A stretch of 64,000 bases of DNA from Crossaster papposus (lineage: Eukaryota; Echinodermata; Asteroidea; Velatida; Solasteridae), in NCBI GenBank assembly GCA_037893245.1, contig JBAIAA010000704.1, positions 310,001 to 374,000 of the forward strand. Reading direction: 5' to 3'. The translations under genes and the position numbers were made by a program. The notes under the pieces are model-generated. The model was not told the DNA's origin, made no database searches, and saw only the letters and a list, made by a program, of their open reading frames with translations. Position 1 is the stretch's first letter. Every line of letters begins with the position of its first letter. This document shows positions 37,537 through 49,700 of this stretch, one piece after another.

Positions 37537-40500
37537 ATAGCAATGGATGCTAAGTTTTCAACCTATCTCTCTGGCTTCAATGGGTTTGGCCGCAGTTTCA
37601 ACCGCGGTGTGTTGGCTGACGACTTGGGCTTACACCAAGAGTACAGGGAGGCTCTCATCAACGGCTCGCTGCCCTGCAATCGACTGAGAATCCTGACCAT
37701 TGGCGATAAAGGTGTGGGCAAGTCTAGCACCCTAGGGTACCTGCGGGACGAAGTGTGCGATCCAGGTGCTGAACCGCAGGCAACAGAAGGGATTGATATT
37801 ACCATATGCGAGACCAGCGACCAGGAACCAGCCTGGAAAGCCTGCGTCACCGGCAAGTGCCAGTCGGCTGATGATCCTACTCTATGCGCTGCTTGGTGCG
37901 TTTGTAAAGGTATCGATAGCATGGCAGGCGTCTTTCACAACATAAAAAAGGATCAAGAGACTGCACCTGACCAGGGAATTCTCGGACAACCTCTTCAGTG
38001 TCTTGGCTCCCTCCAAGCAAAGTGTACAAGTTCATCAGGGCATTTCAGAAGTGTATTTCAGGCTCTCAGTCAAATCCTCCTGCGTTTGTTTTACCAGATA
38101 AAGTTGTCTACCCCATCAGTTATTCTGTTTTTCCTGCTTTCTTACGTATGCAACCTCAACGATTTTGGTGTCCTCTGCTGGCTGGCAATATTCTTGTCGG
38201 TGCCATCGTTTAAATGGGACTTCAATTCCTCCTACCGCTTCATCACAGTGGCGTCTATTCAGTTAGTATCCAATGGCATAGTTGTTTCTGTCAAAGAATA
38301 CAGTGAGAGTCTAAGAGAGAATCAAAATGTGCATCCGTTATGGTTGCTGACGATATCTATCGTCTTGTACTTGGGAGTGTGTGCCATGGGCGTAGGGTTG
38401 GGATTGCTCTGTGGACTGGGATGTCGTAGCGGGGTGGCGGTTGCTTACTGTCTGATGAACCAGCGGTACCTGTTTCACCAGAATGGCAAAGGTTTTGCTG
38501 TCTTGGCCATCAGCAATCTTTTAGGACTTCTCCTATTGCGGGATGGCTTTAAGTGCATCCAGAAAATCGTTCACAGCCGGAAGTTATTCCGTGCAAGTCT
38601 CTTTGCTGTGGTAGTTGGCCTGTTGGTGACAAATTATCAACCACTGGTCAACTATATTGATAAGGTGTACATGTATATTTTTGATGTTGTGGTTGGCATT
38701 CTGATGGGGTTCGGGTTACCCTACGGAGTCCTCAAAGGACGCGAGATTGTCGTCGTCAGAAAGCTTATGCTCCCATACATGTTGAAAAAGTCTTTTGGCT
38801 TTTTTGTTGCCATCTTAGTCGGCCATCTAATTGGATGGGAGCTGTTGATATTTAGTAAGACTTCAACATGGCTGTCGGTCATTTGTTCTGTACTCGCTGC
38901 TTGCGGGTTCCCACTGTATGATTGGCTGGTGACTCAGAAGGTGAAGCGTCTGGAAAAGGATAACATCCCAATCACAATCTTTCAGAAGTTTTTAATTGAC
39001 TCTGCCTTCCAAGACAACCCTGTTAGCCTCAAGCTTCACTTCTGGGACAATGCCGGGGACAGTGCCTACCAGACCATGCAGCAATTCTTCAGACCAGCAG
39101 AGGCTGTTTATCTGCTGGTGTTTAATCTGAAGGATGCCATGGAAGATGACCGGCAGCAGCTCCAGCGTTTGCGCCAGTGGCTCTTCGTGGTGAAGGCTCA
39201 CTCCAAGAATCCAAACACACTGGTCTTCATTGTCGGCACACACAGAGACAGTGTTGAAAGGGACTTCATTGTGAGTTTTGGCTCCCAAATCGATGACCAA
39301 CTTTACAATGACTTTTGCAGCATCTTGGCCATAAATGGTGACAAGGGACCTCTATTTCTTGTCGAGAATTCCCAGGCAGTTGATGAAGATGGTCTTAAGC
39401 TTCGTCAGTCTATTATTAGTTTTGCGAAGACCGCACCGTTCATGAATGAGCTCTTCCCCATTCGACACCTGAGTATCTTAAACAAGATACAAGAGATGCA
39501 GTTCGATCTCCATCTGCCATGGATCATGACTACGTCTGATCTTCTTCGTGGCATAGCCAGAGAGGACCTGACCCTGGAAGAGTTGCACAAAATTATTGTA
39601 TGTTTGCATCGCACTGGTGATGTCATATACAGAGACGATGACCACATTCTGAAGGAGTATGTCATCATCAGGTCTCAGAGTCTCCTGGATGTCCTGAAAG
39701 CACTTGTACGCATTCCTCCCAGGGATACTCGACGTTTGACTGAGGCAGAAGACTGGCGGGCTCTGGAAGTGCAAGGCATTGCCTCGCTGAGCCTCATCAA
39801 GGCTGTAGTTGGTTCGGCAACCCTACTACCATGTGTACTGAGATTGATGGAGGCTTATAATCTACTAATACCTGTCTATTCAAGCAGCTCTTCTCTGCAG
39901 CCGCAGAAGCAAGATGATGAAGCCCCACCCTCATCACCAGAATCCAGCTTGGATTTAGGAGCTCCCCAAGAGGTGCTTCCTAATCACTGCATCCTACCGA
40001 GTCACCTTCCTGAGTTCACTGGAGAGAATGCTGACTTTTGGGAACCCTCTTCAGAAGATGAAGAATACTTTTTTGACTTTGGCTATGCTGCCCCACTGGC
40101 AGACTCCATCATCCATCGTCTCTTGGCCAAGTGCTGGTGCGACAGGGATATTGTTGAAAGGGTGAGTACATCAAACAAAATATTTTAGCCATTGACCTAA
40201 TAACGCCGGTACTCAATTGTAGCACATTGTGTTTTTTCACTAAAGATTAAAACTAGAGCATACTTCGGCGGGGCGTTTGTTGGCAATTATTGACTATATA
40301 TAGACTCAGGAAGCCAAGATAAAGCATTCATCTTCTTTTATTGTGAATTATCTTACAGGTCTACAAAACCAGAGGTCGTTTCAGGTACCAGGGAGCAAAC
40401 TTCTACACCATTCAGCTACTGAAGATTTCCGTCTCTCAAAACACGATCCAAGTGATTGTCTTGCATGATGGGCAAAACAGATACGCTTTGCAGGTATGCA

Positions 40501-43500
40501 TTAAAAAAAAACTGTTTCGTATCAATTGTCGTCAAAGCCACTTGTGTTAACCAGTTCACGCCGGATGACGTATATAAACGCAAACATTTCCCCAAACTTA
40601 AACGGATGACGCATAAACACGCCAAGGTTAAGTTCGGAAATGTCTGTCAGCAGCGAGCAAGGCCGGAAATGCGTGGGTGTGCTTCCTGGCACTATCAGCC
40701 TAAACCCGCTTCGGATCGAGTTTCGTTAAAAATAATCCCGCCCCTCGGCTCGGCGATGTTAAAATAATCCCGGCGCGAACTGGTTAAAAACAAATCAGTC
40801 TTTGGGTCACAACCTTGTTCCAGGTTTTCGTCTGCGGCGCTCTGCTCTTAACAATTTGTGAGGGTCGACAGTCCGAAAGCCAAGGGCACAAGGATGATCC
40901 CAACTTTTGAATAGTAAATCCTATTCACCCATGGACAAATAGGAATTTTTGAGCCCATGCGTGAATGGGAGCAATAATGAATGTCACGTGATGCGAGTTC
41001 CACCAATCCAATGAAAAAGATCTGTATGTCAGTCGGGATTTTTCTCTGATGATCGTTGTCTGGATATAATGTCCGGTGATAATGTTCTCCCACCATTTTT
41101 TACACTACCAGGTGCTCCATTTTCTGTACACTCTCCTGGAGGAAATCCGCGGCAAGGATTTTCCCAACCTGCCGTACACCTGCGGACCTGCCTGCCGCAC
41201 ATGCAGCTCCAGCAATTTCCTGCAAATCTTCAAGGTCTGCGGCGACGACAAGACGTTCCCCACGGCTAACATGCCGTTTGAGGCATTTATGCCACAGGGG
41301 AAGTACCACGAGGTTCATCTGACGCCACAGGTACAGTAGCTGTCACACATTCGATTCCTAAAGTTTTTTTACTATTTTTTCACGATGAAAATCAATTACA
41401 TTTTGTTCGTTGGTTTTAAGGTAGGATACACCATTTGCAGATAGCGAACATATTTACTACAGAATTATTAAGAAATATCCTACTTATTTGAAAGTGAATA
41501 TTGATTGTAGGCATCCAGCAAAATGATTGCGCTAGATATCCTATAATTGTTCCGAAAGTTTAATTTTAATAAAAAAAACATTTATGGACGGCGAAAAACA
41601 AGAACAGCATAAGAACCACTGCCCGACGCCGGTTGCTTTCTTCGGCATCCATAATTGTAAAACTTCGAACAGGTCAGTTAAATGATATTTACTATAAAAA
41701 ACAACCCCCAAAATCCACCCATTCAGGATAATTCAAGCAATTACCAGTGGTGTATCCTACCTTTAATTGGGAATTATACAACATTTGCAAACATAAAAAA
41801 AAACAAACTACCAAATTATTATGAAATATACCTTTCAAGATTTTCGTGAACGACAGTCTAAAGCATTCTGTAAAATTATGACACCTGGTGTGTCGTCATT
41901 TTAAGGAAAGTGGTATTTTTATCAGTTTCCAATTAGTTTGTTGCTGATTTTTGTTAATTTGCCTCTTGGAAAGACAAGTTACATTTTGTCAATACATGTT
42001 TACCGCAGTTGAAAGTAACATGTGGAAGGCAAAGGGCTAGTTCCTCCAATTCATCTAGCAACTCACAAACAGACTGCGAAACGTCTGAAGGTGAGACTTT
42101 CTTAAAAAAAAATAAACTTGTCAAATAAATAATGTATTATTTAATTATTTTGTTTTTGTATTGGATTCTTAACATTCTTTTGGCCTTGGAATCAAGGCAA
42201 AGGAACGCTCCGAAATTTTATTACTGAGTGCTACTTAAAGTTTTTATTAGAATTTTAGTAAAATTGTTATTTAAAGGGATTGTATACGTTTGGTAATTAC
42301 TCCAAAAAATTTTGGCAATAAAAACTTACTTGGTAAGAAGTACAGCAGCTTTGGATAGTATAATGCATTTTTAGAAACTTTTCACTTCGAAGTACTCCGG
42401 TTATGGAAAAAGATATTACTTTTTATACCCAAAAATTTGAATCTGAGAAGCGTTACTGCAGTGACGTTTCTCAGATTGTGTATTCTTCCTGCGTGGTCAT
42501 AACCGCTCGAGAATTTCGGCAATATCTCAAAAATCGCTACCACCTTTTGAAATGAAACTTTTACAGGTTAGTTTTATAGTATATATCTATAACTATATAG
42601 GATTGAAATAAACAGTGGGTCCCAATTACCAAACGTATACGATCCCTTTAATACCATTTCTGCACCAAATTATAATTAAATCCATACATCATAATGTGAT
42701 AGTAATACAAACTCTATCATGTTTCCGTTTAGCTTCGGTTTCGGTTTTGAGTGCCATTGTAGGAATGAACACAGATTTGCTTAAAATTCTTTTGAATATA
42801 CTTGGATTGAAACTACAGTAAAATATTTTGTACTACTGTCTGCAGCACAAATATAATACGTCAAGAAGAATGGACGAGGCGAAGCCGAGTTAATTGTTGC
42901 ACGAATCTACAGTTCCGACTTAATCTTTTTTCTTGTTAACAACAAGGGTTTGTTCAAATAACATTTTTGGCTTGCCGCAATCCCCACGTTTGTGAATAAT
43001 TGTGGATTCGTAAAGTTACCCATGCGCACATGTATATTTAGTCGATGTATATGTACAACGAATGGAAGGCATCCGTAGTTCGGTTCGTGTCTCCTCAAGG
43101 TGGCACCTCGCTCACAACAAAAACTGTCGATTCGAGACGAATCAACAGGTACATGTAGATTCGTGAAAATAATCTACACTTTCAACAATAGTACGACGTC
43201 ATAGAAATATATTACTGCAGTAGAAGTAATTTGTATTTGTCAAAATAATTCCATTTGACGTCACAAAGCATTCTCCGGATCTGAAATGTGTTTATTTGCG
43301 AATTTGCAGCACAATTAAAACACTTCTACAGATGTCACAAATATATGTTGGCGTTCGCTTTCAAGTTCACGCCAATTATGAACCAGGCATAATTCTGTGG
43401 ATAAAAGTCGAATAAATATTCTCTGTTTGTTTGAAGAGCCTCCGCCGAATAACCAGATCTTCGTGGGGGAAACTTCCAACCGTGTCACTGTGATTACTGC

Positions 43501-43573
43501 AGGCAGCCGTGCTAGGTTTGACATCCACCGGGAAAGAAGTGTGTCTGAGGAAGATGACAATCAGGAGCATTGA
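37537..43573 (+). CDS. TM-inserted Roc-COR GTPase, diverged paralogue D (intact, five coding exons, no Death domain)
   Basis: Exons: 37537-40161 (acceptor CTGTAACAG, ATG 37543), 40359-40493, 41112-41330, 42009-42090, 43437-43573 (TGA). Phases 0,0,0,1 agree at every join; about 1063 residues. Walker A GDKGVGKS at 54-61, TEGID at 81-85, hydrophobic helices between about 190 and 460, WDNAGD at 501-506, THRD at 566-569, then a COR-like region. Exon 3 ends the region shared with copies A-C (FLYTLLEEIRGKDFPNL beside A's FLLNAVKSITARDYPQL; CxxC in both). The last exons encode a serine-rich acidic tail ending EEDDNQEH instead of a Death domain. Like A-C, an intron ends just before the ATG. Sequence identity with A-C is low, yet the insert position and the G-L-G-C-R-S-G-V-A-V-A motif are kept. 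Confidence 0.85.
40547..40787. mobile_element. MITE, TTAACCAGTTCGCGCCGG family, copy 1
   Basis: Ends TTAACCAGTTCACGCCGG and CCGGCGCGAACTGGTTAA are inverted. About 240 bp in intron 2 of paralogue D. Inner words GGAAATGCGTGGGTGTGCTT and GATGTTAAAATAATCCCG are shared with the other copies. Confidence 0.85.
41416..41766. mobile_element. MITE, GGTAGGATACACC family, copy 3
   Basis: TTAAGGTAGGATACACC and GGTGTATCCTACCTTTAA form inverted ends. The interior carries GCATCCAGCAAAATGATT like copy 1. In intron 3 of paralogue D. Confidence 0.75.
42271..42651. mobile_element. 381-bp MITE with TTAAAGGGATTGTATACG ends
   Basis: The left end TTAAAGGGATTGTATACG and right end CGTATACGATCCCTTTAA are inverted, with GTTTGGTAATTAC and AATTACCAAAC just inside. 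A second inner palindrome (GAGAAGCGTTACTGCAGTGACGTTTCTC) sits mid-element. In the last intron of paralogue D. Confidence 0.75.
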
Positions 43574-44410
43574 AGATAGACTGGGGCTCTCTATTCGCGC
43601 CGGGATTATTTTGACATTGACCGGACGCAGGCGCGGGATTGTTTTTCACAAACCTCGATCCCAGACGGGTTCAGACTGGCAATTTGAGGGTCTACTAAAA
43701 TACCGCAATGCACCATAAAACACATGGCACCCCACAGAAAAAGTGCTGAAAAGTTTGTGTCTCTCCCTCTCAATTTGCGATATTTGGAAAGCTTGAAACT
43801 TTTAGGCAATAGACGATGTGCCCTCTGTTTAAATCTGTATTTAAATGTGCCCGGCAGTATGCGCACGCATCATGTTTTACATAAATTTGGTTAAGAGATG
43901 ACATCAGAGGTCACATAATTCAAAGGCGATCTGACCTGCAACGTCAGTCTTTAAGCAAATTTTATGTAAAACACGATGTGTGCGCATACTGTCGGGCACA
44001 TTTGAATACAGATGTAAACACGTGACGTCAGAGGGCACATTGTCTATAGCCAATATGAAAAACATAGGTTTTGTACAAAAATCGGAGACCTTTTCCAAAT
44101 AGCATCCCCTATTTCAATAAAAAACAAACTCATGACCAAAGCAAATAGCATTTTGGGATTTCACGTCTGCAGCTTTTATATCTATCATATGCTGTTTACT
44201 TTTTATATCCTTATAGATAAAATATCAAGGGTAATATTTAAGCACATTATTACTATTCTGATATGACTATATTTTTCTAGGTAGTAAAACAAGTGAATTG
44301 TAAATATGAAAAGCCTTGGGTTTTTAAACTTTTTTTGTCCACTTTTAAGTAAATGTTAATTTCTCAGAAAGGTATAATAATGTATTTCTCCTGAATTTAT
44401 AAATTGGGTT

Positions 44411-44915
44411 GAAGAAGCAGCCTTTCACCGCTGTGACCAGGGTTCGAATCCCACATAGGCCGATTTGGGTATTAAAGGTAGTATACACCACTGGTAACTG
44501 CTTGAATTATCATGAATGGGGGGGGTTGTATTTTATAGTAAATATCTTTTACCTAACCTGTCCGAAGTTTTACAATCAGAAAAGCACGAAAAACAGCATT
44601 TGTTTTTAACCGGCGCTGAGCAGTTATTCTTATGTTTTTTGTGTTTTTTCGCGATCGCAAATTTTTCTTTATAAAATTATATTTTTCAGAATAAATACAG
44701 GATATCTAGCGCAATAATTTTGATGGATGCCTAGAATCATTATTTACTTTCAGATGAGTAAGATATTTCTTAATAATTCGGTAGTAAATTTTTTCGATAT
44801 CTGCAAAAGGTGTATCCTACCTTTAAGTCCCAGCCTGTCTGATTCCTTGGGTTTTTCAACCTCTAAAACTGTACCTTTTTGTTTCTTCAGGATTGAAAGT
44901 TCAAGTGCCTAGAGC
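44411..44915 (+). repeat. tRNA-derived SINE copy split by a MITE
   Basis: The head at 44411-44471 has a B-box-like GGGTTCGAATCCC. The GGTAGGATACACC-family MITE occupies 44472-44826, and the SINE resumes with GTCCCAGCCTGTCTGATTCC and CTCTAAAACTGTACCTT. The same head and tail are contiguous at 49419-49640, which acts as the empty site. Confidence 0.65.
44472..44826. mobile_element. MITE, GGTAGGATACACC family, copy 4
   Basis: TTAAAGGTAGTATACACC and GGTGTATCCTACCTTTAA are the inverted ends. Inserted within a SINE; TTAA at both ends suggests a TTA/TTAA target. Confidence 0.75.
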
Positions 44916-45139
44916 ACTTTTTTTCCTCAAAATCCATGAAAGCATGTAGAAGTTGTACATTTTTTGAAAAACTTAACCTGAAACTTTAAACATACAATGA
45001 TACGTGGCTACAGTCAAACAGATGTTTTTGACTGTTAAGTTTCTCCCAAACGACACAAAAATCATGTAGAAAACGAAAACTTGTGTTAACATCATGTTTT
45101 AAACAATTTATTTTCTTAATAATGTCTGTACTGTATATA

Positions 45140-45778
45140 ATATGTGACCGGCTCTACAAAAAGGTGTATTAACCAGTTCGCGCCGGGATTATTTTAACAT
45201 CGCTGAGCCCACGGGCGGGATTATTTTTAACGAAACTCGATCCGAAGCGGGTTCAGGCCGATAGTGCCGGGAAGCACACCCACGCATTTCCGGCCTTGCT
45301 CGCTGCTGACATACATTTCCGAACTTGAACTTGGCGTGTTTATGAATCCGTTTTGAATTTGGGGAAAACTTTGCGTTTATATACGTCATCCGGCGCGAAC
45401 TGGTTAAGTCGCGCTGTGCACTATCGTGTAATGGCTCGTTGAGAGGGTAAACATTTCATCAAAATGTGATTTTTATTTTTTGTCATGAATGAAATCTTTA
45501 ATACCTACAGTTTCAGGTTTCATTCAAAGAAAAAAAATTACCATTTTGTGTGCATCGTTCTGTTGTAGTACAGCAGAGCCAGCTGTTTTCTCAGTTGTGT
45601 AATTTGAACTCCAAGGAAGTAATCAATATGTAAACACGTCAAATCTCCAATGAGAGGGGCTATGGAGCTATATTATATACCAAATGAAAGCTGACGTTGT
45701 GGGCTTTTCAACCATGTATATAACTCAATTCATTGTTTTTGCGACATAATACACCTTTTTGTAGAGCCGGTCACATAT
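45140..45778. mobile_element. TGTGACC-ended MITE, copy 3, with a nested MITE
   Basis: Ends TATGTGACCGGCTCTACAAA and TTTGTAGAGCCGGTCACATA are inverted. A TTAACCAGTTCGCGCCGG-family element (45169-45407) is inserted just inside the left end. A truncated relative of the right part is at 49748-49926. Confidence 0.75.
45169..45407. mobile_element. MITE, TTAACCAGTTCGCGCCGG family, copy 2
   Basis: TTAACCAGTTCGCGCCGG at the left and CCGGCGCGAACTGGTTAA at the right; about 239 bp, in inverted orientation relative to copy 1. Nested in the element at 45140-45778. Confidence 0.85.
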
Positions 45779-46743
45779 AGCTTGATATTTCCACCTGCAC
45801 GGAAACAGAATTAAACAATTATTAAATTCATATTGTGTTAGCTTATGTAGTTAATAACGAAAATATATCTTTAATTAGCTGTGTAACAATTTTTCAAAAT
45901 CAATATTCCATGTAAATTTATCCGAAGATTTTTGTTTACCAAGGTGTAAAGGCACTATTTAATATCATTTTCAAAATTTTATAGTTTGCCTGACTTTGTT
46001 AAAATCTAGATGTGTGTAATCGGAATGTAAAAAAAATTCATAAACATTCGGATTATATATATCTGAAATTTAATATAACCAAGCTGTGCTGTGCTAAAAC
46101 ATCTTTATCACCTAATTCACTTAGCAATGCAAGGTCAAAAGATTTTTAATCAATTTTGTGTACATCACTATTACCCAAGTGTTTTTCTGTTTTGTAAATA
46201 CAAATGCACAAAAAAGCTTGTTTCAATAGTGAATAAACCTTTGAGACCTAAATTCAGTTTTTGAATGTAACAAAATAAGAGCACCATAACAATGTTACGA
46301 CCCAAATTCCCTAAAAATGCTAGAGGTTCAAAAGTACTATATATTTACGATGTATACAAAAAACAAAACTAATAAGCACATATTGAATTAGCAGGAGTGG
46401 GTGTATTTTGTAGTAAATGTCGTTTAACTGACCTGTCAGAAGTTTTACAATCATGGATGCTGAGAAAAAAGCAAGAAAAACGGCATTGGGCATTTTTTTT
46501 TTCTGCGTTTGGCGATTGTGAATTATTTTATGTAACATTAAAATAACAATTACAGGATATCTAGCACAATAATTTTGCTGGATGCAGTAGAATCATTATT
46601 TACTTTGTAAGATATTTCTCATAATTTGGTTGTAAGAAAAATATTGATATCGGCAAATGGTATCCTACCGTTAAATAAAGAGAAATTTTCTTTATATGAA
46701 AAAAACCCCCAAAACAAACAATTGGGGTAACCAACCAAAAGAC

Positions 46744-49700
46744 TTATTCAACTTTTTGTGCCTTTCGCTTTGGTTTTCCCTTTTTCCCGGTACCCTGTTT
46801 CGATAGGTGTCCCGATGCCGCATTGTTGGGTATGTCCGTCTCCACCGGAGTAGTCAACTGCATAATGTGGAAGACGATCAGAAAGATGACAAAGTGGAAG
46901 CAGGCATAGATAGAGACCAGAACGGCAAAGAGATCGGGGTATATCGCCGGTGGCTGAACCGTAACGCTGACAATGCTGAGGATGGCCGCTCCTAGTAAGG
47001 AGCATGAAAACTGTGGAAGGAACGATGAAACATAAAGGTAGGACCCATTTTTTGTTTGATGTTTATAGAGCGCTTTATTTTAATATTAACCAGTTCGCGC
47101 CGGAATTATTTAAACATCACCGAGCCGAGGCGCGGGAATATTTTTAATGAAACTCAATCAGAGGCGGGTTCAGGCCGATGGTACCGGGAAGCACAAACGC
47201 ATTTCCGGCCTTGTTTATGATGTGTTTATGCGACATCCGTTTTGAATCTGGGGAAAACTTTGTGTGCATATACGTCCTCTGGCGCGAACTGGTTAACTAG
47301 GGTTATAAAGCACTTTACAATTATTGTATTAACCCTAACAATCCCCGTCCAGCCAAAATCCTAACACCAGGTTTTGTAGAGATCTGTTGGGTACTGGACC
47401 CAAAACTGACTGACTTTTACAGTGGGTTAGGCATACCTCCAGAATCCAATAGTTTGTGCGTAAAGTTTGCCATATGGTGTTGGAATTTGCAAGGGTGATA
47501 TATGGTTTCTAATGAATTACACTAGGGAGTTAATGAGACCATTTATACTACTGGGTGGAGAGGTCATTTTAGCAAAGTGTTTGCCCTGACCTTACTTCCG
47601 ATAAAAACTGAGGGGTAATGTGTAGATATACACAGAGTCAATATCAGATCTCCATACAGTGTCATCAACACTGAGTTCGATTTCTACTCGACCAACAAAG
47701 GATACACAGAGATTATGACAGCATTCTTACCACAATTTTGAATTTGACTGACTTTTCCCTGAATGACAACCTTGCCACGGTTAGGAACATGATGCATAGG
47801 GCAAGGTAGGGAAGGAGGAGCTCATCCTTGATGAGAAGGGGTAGCATGCTGCAAGAAAAGGAGTGGTGTTAGAATACAACACTAGAATATATGTGACCTG
47901 TCGCCACAAAATGAGAGTAAAGTCGGAAATATTGAAAATTGAGATATTGGTATTTTCAAATTCCCGAGGAAAAGAGCTTTCCAATGGTACATAACACTTG
48001 GGGGTTTTGCGATAAATAATTTTTTACGTCGCTCTAGAAAGTCATGGGTTTCACAAAACGTGTTTGTGAGAAAACTTACTTTAAACATGCAAAACATTGC
48101 AAAACAGGACATGTAAGGTTCGGTTGAGATCAGCAAAGGCTATGTTCTAATCATTATTTCTTCTTGAAATATTCCACACATACAAACTATTGTATAAACA
48201 ACAAAATATCAAAATTTTGATAACGTGGGATACTTACGAGGACCTGATTTGCATATTTAATTACCCCACTAATGAACTTTATTCCAAACAATAACTACGC
48301 AAACAATACACAAAATCGCGTAATTTAAGAGGTTTTCGATTATCTGATCTCGCTCAAAAAATGGGAATATGTAGAGGAGGACTCGGGCTTTCCAAATTAC
48401 ACAAACTCTCAAATTTGACCACCCCTTCATATTTTGACTTTGGATGGCTATATCTCTGAATCACATGGTGTGACTTTACTCTCATTTTGTGGTGACAGGT
48501 CACATATTAACCCTTGCTCTATGAGAGTTGTTTACTGCATGGCAGCGGTACATGCCCACTCCAGCTGTGTGCATTGGAGGAGTTTATAGCAGGGGTTAAA
48601 GTAAAGTCTGTCCCAAGTCAATATGGCTCATCAGGCCGGCGTTTAACTCTAGTTTCAGTCGCACGAAACGACATATTTCTATTTTCCCTGGACGGGATGC
48701 CAGTCCATCGCAGGTTACTCCCCAGCTAATGCCTGTACCCATTTATACTCCTGGGATGAAGAGAGGCAAGTTGGGGTGAAGTGGCTTGCCTAAGTACACA
48801 ACATATGGCCAGCAGCTGGATTCGAACCACTGACCCTCTGTTCATGAGTCGCGAACCCCTAACACTCGGTACGTAATATGTTGGTAATGGGCAAAACCCA
48901 ACGTTCTCAAATCAACGTTTAACACAATTGCATTTCATTTATACCAAATGATTGTAGCTGTAATACTGACCTGAATGTTGATATGAGTAGAAACCAAGAA
49001 CACATTAGTGGATGGCGATCAAACAGGCAACAAATGGGTCTTGAATATAAAAACAGGAAAACAAAATATGTAATCCAACGTACATAATAATTGTTGCACT
49101 ACAATGGTGGTTTCATTACGTTTTTTCTATCCATAACCCCTGGGGCCAATTTCATAGAGCTGCTAAGCAAAAAAAATTGCTTAGCACAAGAAGTCTTGCT
49201 CAATAAAAACAGGTTACCAGCCAAAAATTATACATGTTTTTTTATGCCAAGCCAACAAAAGCTGATTATTAATCCAGAACAATAAAGATCAGGGGAAAAT
49301 TTGGTCTGTAACCTTGTTTTGGCCAAGGACAAATTGTCATGCTAAGCAAATTTTTGTGCTTAGCAGCTCTATGAAATTGGCCCCTGGTCTGTCTGTATTT
49401 TGATTATCTCGAGAACCAGGAGTCAGGTTCTTTCCTCGCCTTCCAGCGGTGTGACCCGGGTTCGAATTCCGTCTGGGCCAATATATGGATTGGGTTTTCA
49501 GTCCCTGCCTGATTCCGTGGTGTTTTTTTCCCAGGATATTCTTCTGGGGTTTGCCTCCCACCTCTAAAACTGTACCTTCTCATTGTCTTCTCTCTGTAGG
49601 TTTCTTCAGGCACTGCGAGCTTTTGAGCTTGCGAGGGATCATTGGTTTTATTACCCAAAAGAAATAATAATAATACAAAAAATCGGCAGGTGTATTGCTC

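Larger units (their letters stand above)
43574..46743. other. Intergenic region between paralogue D and the 3' end of ALG6
   Basis: The two genes converge here. The region contains a fragment of the TTAACCAGTTCGCGCC family at about 43588-43690 and a SINE split by a MITE (44411-44915). It also has a TGTGACC-type element with a nested MITE (45140-45778) and a damaged GGTAGGATACACC copy (about 46390-46676). No gene seen. Confidence 0.55.
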
